Shown piece by piece: positions 11,481-22,699 of a DNA stretch of 64,000 nt. Both the position numbers and the translations under genes were made by a program. Each line of letters starts with the position of its first letter. Position 1 is the first letter of the stretch. This DNA is from Anagrus nilaparvatae (lineage: Eukaryota > Arthropoda > Insecta > Hymenoptera > Mymaridae): assembly GCA_022575985.1 (NCBI GenBank), contig JAKSXM010000007.1, positions 32,738,501-32,802,500 of the forward strand, written 5' to 3'. The notes beneath the pieces are model-generated. The model was not told the origin of the DNA and searched no databases. It saw nothing but the letters and a program-made list of their open reading frames with translations.

Positions 11481-12204
11481 TAAAACTTGTATTTTTAATA
11501 ATAATTTTAGTAATAATAATAATAAAAGTAATTTAATACAAAATTAATACCTTATTAATACACAAAAAACAATAATAAATTATGATACTCGGCAGCGAAT
11601 AAGTAACCCAGGTATTATGAATATTGAGAGACGGGAAATTTTCATTCCAGGATTTATGACAATTAATAGTGATAGAAATTTATATTCTATTGCCTTCTCT
11701 ATTCTTAGAGTTTTACTCCCCTCTCTCAACCGTTCAGATATCTGTAGAGTGAGGTTTTCATGTCCAAAAACCCCTGAAATTGTAAATCAGAATAATTTAA
11801 CCAAGTTCACTTTGTTTATCATAACATTATCAAATCCTGAATTAGTACAGATCATTATTAGAGCTAAAAGAGCTCGCAATTATCCTACAACCAAAGATAT
11901 TGACTTAAATTTTTTAAACTCTGAAGTTGCCAGTGCACTGCCAAACAGGAAAATTTTTATTAACGAGGTACTTTCTCCTCTTGATCAATTACAGTACATA
12001 ACCATCAAAGAAACAGCAAAAAGCTTAGGTTTCAAGTTTGTTTGGCACTGTGCTGGCAGGTTCTTAGTCAGAAAAATGAATGGCATGAGGGCACATATAG
12101 TTACTTCCGTTTCTGACCTTCATGTTATAAATCAATCTTACGGTAAATTTACCTCCATCCCCTCTCATTCTACATTATATCATAATATCTCTCATAAAAA
12201 TTGA
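11480..12204 (+). pseudogene. CR1/L2-like ORF1, C-terminal part
   Basis: The frame continues from the interrupted N-terminal part: Asn-rich residues, one in-frame TAA near 11545, then an unbroken stretch from MNIERREIFIPGF (11617) to the TGA at 12202. The C-terminal block reads IFINEVLSPLDQLQYITIKETAK and then LGFKFVWHCAGRFLVRK. It corresponds to RVPATKLILNEVL and LGFKYVWHTGGDFL in the other copy. This resembles the domain found in ORF1 proteins of CR1/L2-type elements and in the FP25K-like family, with a proposed nucleic-acid-binding role. The assignment is by pattern recognition. Confidence 0.7.
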
Positions 12205-12771
12205 CAAATAGATCATGGACCTGTTAACTCTAAAATCTTTGGTTTAAAAGTAGCTTTTCTTAATGCAACATCACTAAAAAAGCATATGTGGGAATTACGT
12301 GATTACCTCAGCACTCATAATTCTTATCATGTTTTTGGTATAGCAGAAACAAGATTTGGTCCTGAAATCGATGATAACATCATTAATGTACCGGGCTATA
12401 GTGTAATAAGAAAAGATAGGAACACTCAAGGTGGTGGTATCCTATTATATATTCGTGATAATCTAAAAGCGAAAATTCTCTGTTCCTCAAATACCACGCA
12501 ACTTGGTAAGCCACTTAAGATTGAGTACCTTTTCTGTTCGGTATGGGAAGGCAATTCTACTCCTACTCTAATTGCCCTTGTTTATCGTCCTCCTGATGTC
12601 TCCATCAGGCCTGATGATAACCTAGAGAAACTTTTACATTCTCACTGCTCTGATTTCAGCCATAAGATAGTAATGGGTGACTGGAACGCCAACTTACTCG
12701 CTCCTCATAAATCTGACACTCGTTACTTAAATGATCTTATGAGTGATTTGTTCTATTTATTTATTTGTTGA
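12205..12771 (+). pseudogene. CR1/L2-like ORF2, endonuclease fragment
   Basis: This is the N-terminal part of an apurinic/apyrimidinic-type endonuclease that would nick the target DNA. Visible motifs: LKVAFLNATSLKKH at the start, GIAETRF with the catalytic Glu, the RKDRNTQGGGILLYIRD block, ALVYRPP, and VMGDWNANLLAP with the metal-binding Asp and Asn. The frame then ends after about 15 residues of unrelated sequence. The SDH motif and all of the reverse transcriptase are absent. ORF2 follows ORF1 in the same reading frame, separated only by the ORF1 TGA. The first ATG is at 12286, but homology begins earlier. Non-functional. Confidence 0.8.
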
Positions 12772-13068
12772 CTAAGTAATAAAATTCTATTGGCAAATTT
12801 TAATACATACTAATTGACTATTGACTGATTGACTTTTGACTGATTGTTGCTATGGTTCACTTATTTATTTTATTTAGTTTTTGAAACAGTATTAATATCA
12901 AATTATATCATATTACTTATATTTTTATTAACTAATTTTACCTCAATTTTATTTATTTATAAATTATTTATTTAAATTAAACAATATATATTAATTAGAG
13001 CTATAATAATAATAATTATGTAAGAGTGTAACTAGTTTTGTACAATACAAATAAAGGAAATAATAATA
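12772..13068 (+). other. 3' UTR and tail of CR1/L2-like element 1
   Basis: AT-rich sequence ends in TACAATACAAATAAAGG and then AAATAATAATA, the pattern of a CR1/L2-type end with a short-repeat tail. The tail is split by the next element and continues at 14042. Confidence 0.6.
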
Positions 13069-14041
13069 GGGGAGAGCTCCGTAGTATGGCGCGGTACCTA
13101 ATGCGCCGAACCGTAATATTTATTAACAGATTCATTATTTTTTTTTAATTCCAATTGAGATTTATGTATAAATAAGTAATAAATTAATTCGTGGAAAAAA
13201 AATTCATCATCAGCCATTCTTTATTTTTTTATTTAAGAAAAAAATTTTTCAAGGGTTTTGTTACTATTTTTTTCGCATTGTTTTTAGATATAAAAATCTA
13301 ATGAAATTAATTTTGAACAAAATTTTTTCTGTTACTTTATAAAGTGGGCTATTTCACATTAAACTAAGAAATTTTTATTTAAAAAAATATATTATTCGCT
13401 GTAAAAATTAAATATTCCGAAAAGATACTTATTTTCCTATTACGCCGCGGCCGATTTTCTTTATAGTGCGCCTCGTAGTGCGCATTATTTTTCGAGCAAT
13501 AGGCAGTACTGGCAATAGGCAGTGTTTATAAATAAAAATTGTTTACAAACTCTATTCAAAACATATTTTAAGCAGTTTTAAATAATTTTTATTCATAAAA
13601 AAAAAAATAATTTAGGATATTCAAGTAAAACAATAAATTTTCGTACGGGTGCTAATGCAAATACTTTATTTATTTTTTAACTAACATAAATAACAAATAA
13701 ATTAACTTAATTGGTAATATTTCGTAATTTAATAAAATATCAAACAACTTAATTTACCTATAGAATAAAAATTTTGAAATTAATGTACATTTATAAACAC
13801 TGCGCCGCTTAGGAATACACTGCGCCGTTTTATGAACACTCGCGTAAAAATCGAAGTTTAAAGAGTTCGTCTTATTTTAATTAATACAACTTTAAAAATT
13901 ATTTTAGATTTAAAAATCATTAAGAAAAATATTTTTGAGTCCTTACTGAATACATATAAATAAAAAAAAGTTTTAAAAATTAAATAATATTTTTACTACA
14001 GAGCTTAGAAATAAGCCGCGCCATACATGGGGTTTCTCCCC
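13069..14041. mobile_element. 973-bp hAT-like non-autonomous DNA transposon
   Basis: The ends are imperfect inverted repeats of about 26 bp (left GGGGAGAGCTCC and TATGGCGCGG; right CCGCGCCATA and TTTCTCCCC). They are flanked by TAATAATA on both sides, an 8-bp duplication, though in low-complexity sequence. GCGCC motifs recur near both ends, as subterminal repeats do in hAT elements. There is no transposase frame. The hAT assignment rests on duplication length and end shape. Confidence 0.65.
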
Positions 14042-14059
14042 TAATAATAATAATTAAAA

Positions 14060-14390
14060 AAAATGTTAGTAAGAATCTCAAACACATTAAATTTTTTATT
14101 AAAACATGCATGAATAATAGTAAACATTATATCAACAATTTACAAATCAGAATTCTAAATTTAGAAATTAGACACATACATTTCCACATAAATTTTCTAA
14201 ATAATAACAATAATAAAATTTATAATTACTTAAAAAATATAATAGACTCATACCTAAGGATCAAATAGATAATACTGTAAAAATTTTTTATAAGTATCCT
14301 GAAATATTGCAATTTACCTATGAATTAGTAAATAATAACAAAATAAATTTTTTGGAATTAACTTTCATTGAGATAAACCACACATAAAGG
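14060..14390 (+). pseudogene. Penelope-like element reverse transcriptase fragment, first part
   Basis: One frame reads DNTVKIFYKYPEILQFTYEL and then VNNNKINFLELTFIEI before a stop. This matches the pattern that follows the catalytic Asp motif in Penelope-like reverse transcriptases (a QFTxE block, then N-x-FLDLT). Upstream sequence (INNLQIRILNLEIRHIHFHI) is compatible with the N-terminal region but is broken by stops. A foldback insertion follows at once; a further Penelope-like piece lies at 15598-15765. Confidence 0.55.
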
Positions 14391-14399
14391 GGTGGGGGG

Positions 14400-15128
14400 G
14401 TATGTTCTGTGATGCATTTTTCGAAAGAAAATTTTTAAGATTATTTTTTTATGGATCTGGTAAAAGTAAGGTAAACGGACAAAGCTCTATACTAAAGAAT
14501 AATTATTTAGGAGCACCCAAAAATTTTTTATTAAATAATATTGAAAATTGACCTTTTTGTCGTTAATTTTATGTTGACGTTTTTTATAAAAAATAAATTT
14601 GCGGTGAGACACGTAGCTAATAGCCGCATCATCTGAAACAAAAAAACCAAAAAAATTTTGTTAGTTAATAAGTTTCTTGAGGTAGTGACGTCGAGTTTTT
14701 TTATTTATTTCGATTATTCAATTTTTGGCGTGAGTCTATACTAAAAATAACAGAAATTCCAAAAAATTTCCTTTTTTTTCCGTTTTTTTGAGTTTAAACT
14801 CACACAAAAAATTAAATAATAGAAATAAATAAAAAAGCAAGACGTCACTACCTCAAGAAACTTATTAACTAACAAAATCTTTTTGGTTTTTTTGTTTCAG
14901 ATGATGCAGCTATTAGCTATGTGTCTCACCACAAATTTATTTTTTTCCAAAAACATCAACATAAAATTAATGACAAAATGGTCAATTTTTAATATTTGTT
15001 AATAAAAATTTTTTTGAATACTTCTAAAAAGTTGATCTTTAGTATAGACCTTTGCCCGTTTACCTTACTTTTACCAGATCGATATAAAAAAATCTTTATA
15101 ATTTTTTTCCTAAAAATGCATCAAGACA
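14400..15128. mobile_element. 0.73-kb foldback element inside the Penelope-like remnant
   Basis: The left arm contains TGATGCATTTTTCG, GGTAAAAGTAAGGTAAACGG and GTAGTGACGTC. The right arm repeats these inverted, ending in AAAATGCATCA. Arms are about 300-350 bp and roughly 85 percent alike by eye, with a centre near 14770. There is no coding content. Exact termini and target duplication are unclear. Confidence 0.75.
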
Positions 15129-15597
15129 CAAAAAGAAGGTACAAAAAGCTGGAATTCACTCTTTTCTAAAATAAGGTTCCTTCCTTTCTTAAACTCCTTC
15201 AAGACAGCCTTGATTGCTTATTTCAAAACCTTAATTCATACAAATGACAGCTCGGTCTTTAAGTGCGGGTAACATATAGAATTGTGACATAGGCTAGAAT
15301 TATGCTATTGATGACGTTATATTAAATGTTATATATCTTTGAGTTCATATATATTAATATACTATGTTATTTATTTATTACTTGCTATTATTGACTAAAT
15401 TCTAATTATTGAATGCTATCGCTTGTACTACTGTACTTACTACTGCTATTATTATGCTGTTAACTTATATATTATTATTGCACATTTACATTTACATTAC
15501 AGACCAAATCCCTCCCTTAATGCGCTATTGGTATCGCAAAAGCACATCATTAGACAGGTTCTTAAATTACAAATAAAACCATACAAAATCTCAAACA
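15129..15597. other. Degenerate AT-rich stretch, probably Penelope-like
   Basis: It lies between two Penelope-like fragments and has no long frame. A short frame at 15423-15623 starts in low-complexity Tyr/Cys codons and I do not trust it. I see no other feature. Confidence 0.3.
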
Positions 15598-15765
15598 ATA
15601 GGCATGGTTTATACATTAGTTGATAAGGTTTTTAAATTATCACATAAATCTTTTCATAGAGAAAATTTAATGAAAATAAATAATTATTTTATATAAAATA
15701 ATTATCCTATAAAATTTATTGAATACTACTCAAAACAAAATATTATATTATCTACATTATAGAAA
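15598..15765 (+). pseudogene. Penelope-like element, region downstream of the RT core
   Basis: The frame reads IGMVYTLVDKVFKLSHKSFH, then RENLMKINNYFI, a TAA, and NNYPIKFIEYYSKQN. This is the pattern of the segment after the reverse transcriptase core in Penelope-like proteins (a G-x-x-x-x-LIDR-like motif, LSHPSFH-like motif, then NNYPxxFI). One in-frame stop shows decay. Together with 14060-14390 it places one old Penelope-like copy here. Confidence 0.6.
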
Positions 15766-15788
15766 TGAACATTCTAAATAAAAATAAT

Positions 15789-15850
15789 TTATTAAAAATG
15801 TCCAGCGTATCTCAAAATCATAATAAAAAAAATTATGTTTTTGCATAAAA
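15789..15850 (+). repeat. Copy of the 4.96-kb/7.6-kb terminal repeat
   Basis: TTTATTAAAAATGTCCAGCG followed by TATCTCAAAATCATAATAAA is the reverse complement of sequence near 4950-5005. No partner end was found nearby, so this is a solo or broken element end. Confidence 0.7.
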
Positions 15851-16793
15851 AAATGTTTTTATTTACTTTTATTTATAAAAACATAAATATTTATGCATCA
15901 ACTGACCTAATAGGTGCGCCAACCGAGCAAAAAAAGCATTTTTTTTAGCAATTTTTCTACTAATTAAAAAAATTTTTTCATAAAAATAATTATGTTGAAG
16001 AAAAAAAAATTAATTAATTGAATAGTGCGTTTATATCTCATTATTAAACAAAAATAAGATGAAATTCCCATATATTTTTTCATATTATCAAATCATGGTT
16101 TTTAATTATAAGCAGGAACAATAATCGCCTGAAGGTAGAAAATAGATTATTATTATCAAATATAATAAAAAAAAGTTTATAATTTTAAAAGGTGAGATTT
16201 GGAGACTTTTCAAGCTTTTTCGAGACAAGGGGAGATAAGGCGAGACGAGACGAGAGGAAAATTTCAAAAAATGATAGTTTTTAGATTGAGTCAAGATTAG
16301 GGCAAATCTCGACTCTTTCGTCTCACGAGATTTTTACCACTGGGCGTCATTCGTGGGAAAATGCAGATTTTATTGTTTAATCCGAATGTTTAAATTGCAA
16401 TAGCCGCTTATATTTTGGATTGTTAGCTATCTTCTAATTCTCCCTAAGTCAAGTGACCGAATTTGTCAAAAATGAGAGTTTTATGGAAAATTTTAAAAGG
16501 CTATACAAATTTTGATATCCTGAGAAGGATTCGTCTCAATTTCACAAATTAAGTAAAATAATTATAAAAATTTAGTAAATTCTAAAAATTTATAAAACAT
16601 GATTTTCTTGATTTTAGTTCTTGATATATAGAAGGCCAGATCTATTTACTTCAAAAAATTTCAATTGTTTAGGCTAAAAAAAAATTTTTTAGGTTAAATA
16701 ACCAATACATTATTAAAATTTTATTTAAAGGTTTTTATTTAATATAAATTTAATTTCTTGGATCCGTTAAATAAAATTTGTAAAGTTTTTATA
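15851..16793. other. AT-rich stretch without a recognisable gene
   Basis: It contains short GAGACGAGACGAGA-type repeats near 16230 and an inverted match (TCTCGACTCTTTCGTCTCACG) near 16305. I see no coding or RNA gene. Confidence 0.4.
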
Positions 16794-16875
16794 TTAACTC
16801 ATTAACGCCGGGGCAGATAGTTTTGGAAATTAGCAAAAATAAGTATATTCCTTTATAGATAAGTGGCTACAAAGT

Positions 16876-17969
16876 TAACTCCGCTATACAGGTCCTAAGC
16901 CCGGCGCCTCATAAGGCTGAGGAAGGAGGATGGTAGTTCAGGTCACCTTATTAAGGTTGAACTAGAATCAGAGATACTGGACATAGCTTTCTGGAACAAC
17001 TGAGGCTGCCCTATAAACGGGTCCCATGCCTTGCTTTTCTCTGTGGGACACGCATACTGCTGAACCCAATACATTGACATTGAGTATGCTGCAGACAGCT
17101 TATGGCTCTCTGGAATAACTGAGGCATAAATCGGGCTTATGCCTGACTTTTCCTCTTTGCATCCTTAGTGAGTGTGCTGCAGATTGCTATCCATTAGTAT
17201 CTCTGAGGAAACGGCACACGAAAAGGGGCTCCAATGTTTTCTCCAAACTTAAGTGCGAATTAAGCTATATACGGGGCCGCCTTAGACCTTATGTATTGGC
17301 TCTTAGCATGGGAAATTTCCACCTCGAGCATAGCGACGCAGCCGGTTAATGGTTAGTTGCGACTCCCGCTAAACTACGACTCAAGGTTATTATTTTATTT
17401 TATAGTTTAAATAATGTGTGAAGGTAAGCCTCGGGGCCAGGAAGTCCTCAGCCTTTCTGGATGGGCTTGGCAAACGCAAGGAACCCTAGCTGAGTTTGAG
17501 GAAACTCTAAAAGCCTCCGCCACGCCGTGTGTCTGCCCATGCGGGAAATGTGTATTTAAAAACACAGCTAAATGTGTTTGTCTACACACATGCACGGTAT
17601 GGACAGTATGCCGTGCGGCGCGACCCGTAAGTGCCAAAAGAGGATCCTGGAAGGGGAAGCGAGCTGTCTGGCTGCGTGCCGAGCAATTTGAACTATCTTT
17701 GGCCTCTGCTGACGCAAGACGGGAAGTGGGGTTCTCTGCAGCCGGAGCCCATCATTAACGGCTTGGCGATGTTGTCGGTATGTGCCCAAGCTACTGGAGG
17801 ACTCTAAATTTCCGAACCCAATTATGCTTTTTTCGCGGAGGAATGAGAGGAGCAAGATGGTGCAAGTGCATGCCGTCAGCTACATCATCTGTGATGCAAC
17901 TAGTCTGCATGCCAGCTGGGTCGAAGGAGGCCGTTGCACATGGAGCAACGAAGTTTAATACATTCTAAA
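16876..17969 (+). other. 5' UTR of family B, with internal repeats
   Basis: This GC-rich leader contains diverged repeats of roughly 110 bp. Each has a TCTGGAA(C/T)AACTGAGGC block, a CATGCCT or TATGCCT block and a GCTGCAGA block (near 16990-17100 and 17105-17200). A 114-codon frame (17414-17758) lies inside it. Because it overlaps equally open frames on the other strand and has no known domain, I treat it as UTR. Confidence 0.55.
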
Positions 17970-18611
17970 ATGTCTAAATCAAATGTATATAAAAGCAATG
18001 AAGTGAATTTAGGAGGAAAGGATGACGATACTGAGGCAGTTCAAGTGCTCTACGAGAACACTGAACTGGCTAGACGTCTACAACGCATGGATGAAAACCA
18101 TGATGTCGTCAAAAACATGCTCAACTCAATGGAAGACAAGATAGGCGAGATGATACACCATATGACTTATAAGCAGATAAAGATAGCCACTGTTGTTAAG
18201 AAAGGTGTAACTGATATGAAGGACAAAGTTACTGCTCTCAAAGCCATAAGAGATCAGTTATCTAATGAAAAGAGTGGAATTGAGCACCTATTTAAAAAAC
18301 ATATAACAGGCTCGGTGCTTAAAAAAAGAACACGAAGCGAAAACGCTGAATCTTTAGGATCAGAAAAGGAGCATGCTAAGAGATCTGCTGTAGGAAAGTC
18401 TCCCCAAAAGACTCGTAGCTGCTCAGTAATAATGGTAGATCTAGCGACTCATGTGGCTAATATCCATAGTCAGTCCCAGACACTGCCTGAAACACAACAG
18501 AGTAACTCGGGTGAAAATACTACAACCCATGATACGGACCGTAATAACGAACCCTTTCAAACGGTTGTAAACAAAAAGAAGAAGAGAAAGAAAGAGGAAA
18601 AAACAAGCTAA
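17970..18611 (+). pseudogene. Family B ORF1 (gag-like), N-terminal part
   Basis: I chose the ATG giving MSKSNVYKSNEV; an earlier in-frame start gives MHMEQRSLIHSK. The region is charged and helical, with a likely coiled coil (LARRLQRMDENHDVVKNML and KMKD-type segments). It is followed by a low-complexity Lys/Glu tail ending KKKKRKKEEKTS at a stop. This is the layout of R1-type ORF1 proteins ahead of their zinc knuckles. The frame should continue to the zinc knuckles at 19029-19140, so the stop is probably a lesion. Confidence 0.65.
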
Positions 18612-19273
18612 GCGAGGGCAGGGTGAAAACAGTAATAAGAAAACAGTAATAAACAAAATAAGATCGGTGCGAAAGACGAAGACGGGTGATGTCCTGTTCA
18701 AGGATGAAAGAACCTAGTGACAAAATAAGTTCTTTCTCACAAGAAATATGAAAAGTACTGGGTTCACAGGTCGAAGTTAGAGACCTTGCTCCTAAAAGAG
18801 TCATCCAAATGCTCAACTTGGATTGCCTCACCCAGCCAATTGACATTCTAAATGCCATTTAAGGCAAAGAAGAAGACGCGAAGATAGCTAAGGTTACTAT
18901 CTCTAAGAGCAACGCAAGCAAACAGAACAGAGAGCAGCTTACGTTGACCTTGATGAAAGATCCGCCTTTAAACTGATCAACATGAAGCGTATCAAAATTG
19001 GTTAAGAACCCCATTAACACGCTGCTCTAAATGCCTGCGTTTTGGTCATATAGCCACAAAAAGTAACGGACCAGATAGGAGAGAGAAATGCTATAAATGC
19101 CGAGGGGAAGGTCACAAAGCAACTGACTGCGCTGCAAATGCAAGGCGTATGCTATGCTTGGACCTCGATCTAAAAGGGAAGGAGTTGAAGCACGACCTTG
19201 GAAAAGGAAACTGCGAAGCGCTACGGAGGACTCTTGTAAAATTAAGGATTGGCGAAGACTAGCAAATCAAATA
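18612..19273 (+). pseudogene. Family B ORF1, degenerate C-terminal part with CCHC zinc knuckles
   Basis: In one frame (about 19029-19140) the sequence reads CSKCLRFGHIATKS and then CYKCRGEGHKATDC. The second is a complete C-x2-C-x4-H-x4-C knuckle; in the first the last Cys is replaced by Ser. Such knuckles bind nucleic acid in retrotransposon ORF1 proteins. The preceding 400 bases carry several stops and frameshifts. Confidence 0.7.
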
Positions 19274-19985
19274 ATGTTAAAGGTGCTTCAAGGTAATGTG
19301 CACACAAGCCAATTCGCAAGAAACATGATGTTTTAACTTGCTAGGGAGAACTCTGCGGACCTTCTCCTTATAAGTGAACAGTGGGCTAGATCATGCTCTC
19401 AGAACTGGTTTTCAGATGAGCTATTTGGCAGCTATTTGGATAGTAAATCTAAGGAAGGTACTTGTACAAGAAAATGGCTCCGGCAGAGGTTTTGTCTGGA
19501 TTAAGACGCAAAGTGTTACTTACATAAGTGTGTACTTAACACCAAATGCGTCCAGAGAGGACACTCTGACAAAACTTAACAGTCTGGAAGATGCAGTAAG
19601 GTACATGACCGGCGAAATTGTCATAGGAGGCGATTTCAACGCAAGGGCTCCCGAGTGGGGTATGCCCAAAACGGATGACAGAGGAGAGGATATACTTGAC
19701 CTGCGTGCCAGGCACAACTTAGCGGTTGTAGTCAAATGTAGGTAACACTACAACAGAAGATTTAGCTGCTAGAATTATAGGTTGGCAAGTTCTGGAGGAC
19801 TTCTCAGCGAGTGACCACTAATATATCTCTTTTGAGGTGCATGACGAACGGCGACAGATACGAAGAGACGAAGCACGGAAATGTTGTGGATGGAACATGA
19901 AACGGTTAAACCGCGAAATATTTGTGAATATGTTTGAAAGAGAAGAGACTGCTACCCTGGGAAAAGCAATAAAGCCAGGAAATAT
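19274..19985 (+). pseudogene. Family B ORF2, endonuclease part (frameshifted)
   Basis: ATG at 19274 gives MLKVLQGNVHTSQFA, matching MIKVLQGNMRHAQEA of family A. The frame ends after 20 codons. The later part is open in another frame (19374-19745), containing EIVIGGDFNARAPEWGMP with the metal-binding Asp and Asn. The expected SDH motif appears as ASDH in a third frame near 19812. At least two frameshifts make it inactive. Confidence 0.7.
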
Positions 19986-20250
19986 TGACGACGCGACGCA
20001 GAGATATTAGTCAAGGATATCATGACTTTGAAAAGGCATGTAACAAAGCCATACCTAAAAAAAGAACCCGTGAAGATAGACAACCAACCTATTGTTGGAA
20101 CGCTGAAATAGCCCATCTAAGAAGTGCGAACTTAACGACCAGAAGGAGAGCCTCACGTGCTAGGACCAGAACGGACGCTGCTGAGCTTATGGCAGAGCAT
20201 AAGCAGGCTAAGAATAGCCTAAGACTGGCTGTTAGGAGAAGTCTAATGAG

Positions 20251-22132
20251 GTGGAAAATGACCCATGGGGTCTTGGTTGCAAAATAGTCATTAAGAGAAT
20301 TTGGGCTCTTTTCGCAAGTGGCATTATGAACGAAGAGGAGGTTGGCTTTATAGTTGACGGACTTTTCCCTACCCACCCTGAGAGGAAGAAAGAGGATGAC
20401 TTAGAGAAGGATGACGAAGAGGATATCCCCGAATTCACTGTGGAGGAGCTTGTAACAGCAGTAGACTCGCTCAAAAATGGAAAGGCACCTGGGCCTGATG
20501 GAATACCAACTGAGATTCTGAAGATAGCCGTACACGAGTGTCCACAGCTTGTTCTGTGTATGTACAATACCTGTGCACGAGCGGGCGTCTTCAGCAAACT
20601 CTGGAAAAGAGCCAGACTAGTCCTAATCAGCAAGGATAAAGGGGACCCTAGGATGCCAAACTATTGGCATCCTCTAGGATTACTGGACACAGCCGGGAAA
20701 AATTACGAGATACAAGATACAAGATACTGCAGGCCTGTAGAAACTGCAGGAGACTTTTCTCCCCGACAATACGGGTTCCGCCGAGGGAAGTCAACTATCG
20801 ATGCCATAAGCAGTATCACCCGTATCATTAAGAATGAACATACAAGCAATCACTACTCTAGAAAAATCATGCTACTAGTGACCCTATATGTAAAGAATGC
20901 CTTTAATTCAGCAAGGTGGAGGGCTAAGGAATTTCAAGGTGCCAAAATATTTGCGAAGAATCATCAGCAGTTATCTGAGCGATCGAGAAATTATATTTGA
21001 TACTGCGCAAGAAACAGGATTGCGGAGAGTAACTACAGGAGCAGTCCAAGGATCGGTCCTCGGGCCGGATCTATGGAACATCATATACGATCAGGTACTT
21101 AGGCTCTTAATGCCGGAGGATACTTTTACCGTCGGGTATGCTGACGATTTGGTTCTAGTTATCAAGGCAAAAGATGTACAAACTGCCGAGGAGAAACTGA
21201 ACCAGGCATTGCACGGAGTCAACTACTGGATGGAAGACCACGGTCTAAATCTTGCGACGGGGAAAAGTGAGATTGTCCTATTGACCCGTAAACATATTGA
21301 GACCATCATCCCAATATGTATTGGGGAGGATAGGATAGAAACGAAGGATTACTTAAAGTACTTAGGAGTGCTGTTATACACGAAACTGATGTTTAAGGCT
21401 CAGATTCTGAGAAGCAAGGAGAAGGCTGGAAAGCGCAGGCTTCTTATGTCGGTCACCCATCCAATACTCCTGTATGGTGCAGAAGTTTGGGCTGGTTGCA
21501 TAAAGAAGGTCAGTTATGCGTCTAAGCTTCCAGAGCGTCCAGAGGCAGGGAGCCCTGCAAATTTCCTGTGCCTATCGCACAGTGTCCTTGCAGGCAGCTC
21601 TAGTTATCGCCGGGGTAATCCCTATAGATCTGCTGAGTCTTGAGAGACAGTATATATATCTGAACAAAGAGAGGGAAGGCATTGACCGCGCAAAGGCTAC
21701 TTCGCGCCAGATCAGCCTAAGCGATTGGCAGAAACATTGGACCGACTACTCGGAGAGCAAGAGATTGATATGAGAGATATCACCTTGGATAAATAGAGGG
21801 CATGGGGACATTAAATAATTTATTATTTTTAGACCTAATACCTAAGCGGACATGGACTTTTTTGCTCCTAACTCTTTCGGATCCAGAAGATGAATGTGTA
21901 TAGTGCTGAATGTATATACTGTTCTGGCAAAGAAGACACGCCAGAACACACATTCTTCAAATGCTATAGGTGGGCTGCTAAAAAGTTACAATTAGAAGCT
22001 AACATCGGTCAAATCACACCTGAGAATGTGGTTGGCCTGATGCTTCGAAATGAAGAAATATAGTCCAAAATCAGCCAGTATGTGGAGTACATACTCCGCA
22101 CCAAAAAACCTGAAGTCAAAGGTATAGGCTAA
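20251..22132 (+). pseudogene. Family B ORF2, reverse transcriptase and C-terminal zinc motif (frameshifted)
   Basis: The reading frame is spread over three overlapping frames. The first (to about 20925) holds NGKAPGPDGIPTEILK, YGFRRGKSTIDA and VKNAFNSAR, with Tyr for the expected Asp in LVTLYVKNAFN. The second (about 20925-21500) holds AVQGSVLGPDLWNIIYD and VGYADDLVLVI with the catalytic Asp pair. The third (about 21516-21773) holds the thumb (VQRQGALQISCAYRTVSLQA). After further breaks ECIYCSGKEDTPEHTFFKC gives the C-terminal Cys-Cys-His-Cys motif, and the protein would end at TAA 22130-22132. Frameshifts and the lost catalytic Asp make it dead. Confidence 0.8.
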
Positions 22133-22699
22133 TATTGAAACGTACTGCGGTTATCCAGATGACTGCAGGTATCGCACTAACATGCAACCATTCTTGCACT
22201 TACTTTTAATACCGCAATCACTCGAAGATGGTAGGATAATAATTATTTATTTATTTATTTATTTATCTATTTATATATTTATTTATTACCTTCTCTTTTT
22301 GACGATAATAGGAAAATACTTATATTTTAGCTAACATATATTTTATTGAAGATGACAGCACAAAAGACGGAATTTTAATCAGATGGAACCACGGATTCCT
22401 TAACCAGACTGTCGAGTCATTGGACTCAAGTCAAAAGATGGATTTCACGATTAAAACTAAATGGCCTTGAACCTGTCCTGAGGTAATGTTAAACCGGTTC
22501 CGGGATAGGCTCGCATAAAGTAGGAATGCAGTGGGGTTTTAGTGGGTATGCCCAGGTAAGGGCGAGTCCCACATAACATTAGTTCGTATGCTGAACAGTA
22601 TGTGTAACGCATTTCTCCACTTCCTACGCAAAAAAAAATGTTTGGTAATTATTTAATAGCTTCTTCTATTTAAAAAAAAAAAAAAAAAAAATATTATAT
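22133..22699 (+). other. Family B 3' UTR, poly-A and flanking arm remnant
   Basis: It contains a (TTTA)n stretch at 22240-22285, then mixed sequence ending CTTCCTACGC and a poly-A at 22630-22638. After this the foldback arm sequence resumes, with a second poly-A run at 22671-22690. I see no hairpins like those of family A. Confidence 0.5.

Larger units (their letters stand above)
7861..14060 (+). mobile_element. CR1/L2-like non-LTR retrotransposon 1, internally deleted and carrying nested insertions
   Basis: The element has an ORF1 beginning with a coiled-coil segment, the ORF1 C-terminal domain, the start of ORF2 (endonuclease), and a 3' end with AATAAAGG followed by an AAT-type tail. The R1-like cluster at 8213-11480 interrupts ORF1. 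An hAT-like element interrupts the tail at 13069-14041. The whole reverse transcriptase is missing: the endonuclease frame breaks near 12755 and goes straight into 3' UTR-like sequence. The other copy at 29012-32849 has the same gene order and a similar CAAATAAAG 3' end. Confidence 0.75.
16876..22638 (+). mobile_element. R1-clade non-LTR retrotransposon, family B, decayed
   Basis: The element runs from a GC-rich 5' UTR through a gag-like ORF1 and an ORF2 with endonuclease, reverse transcriptase and C-terminal zinc motif, to a 3' UTR and a short poly-A at 22630-22638. Gene order matches family A, but the proteins differ clearly. Many frameshifts and stops are present, so it is old. It sits in the left arm of foldback C, and the left-arm sequence resumes with TGTTTGG after the poly-A. 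Confidence 0.85.

Noticed and set aside
17414..17758. 114-codon GC-rich frame in the family B leader
   Set aside because: It overlaps comparable open frames on both strands, has no domain, and lies in a repeat-bearing 5' UTR.
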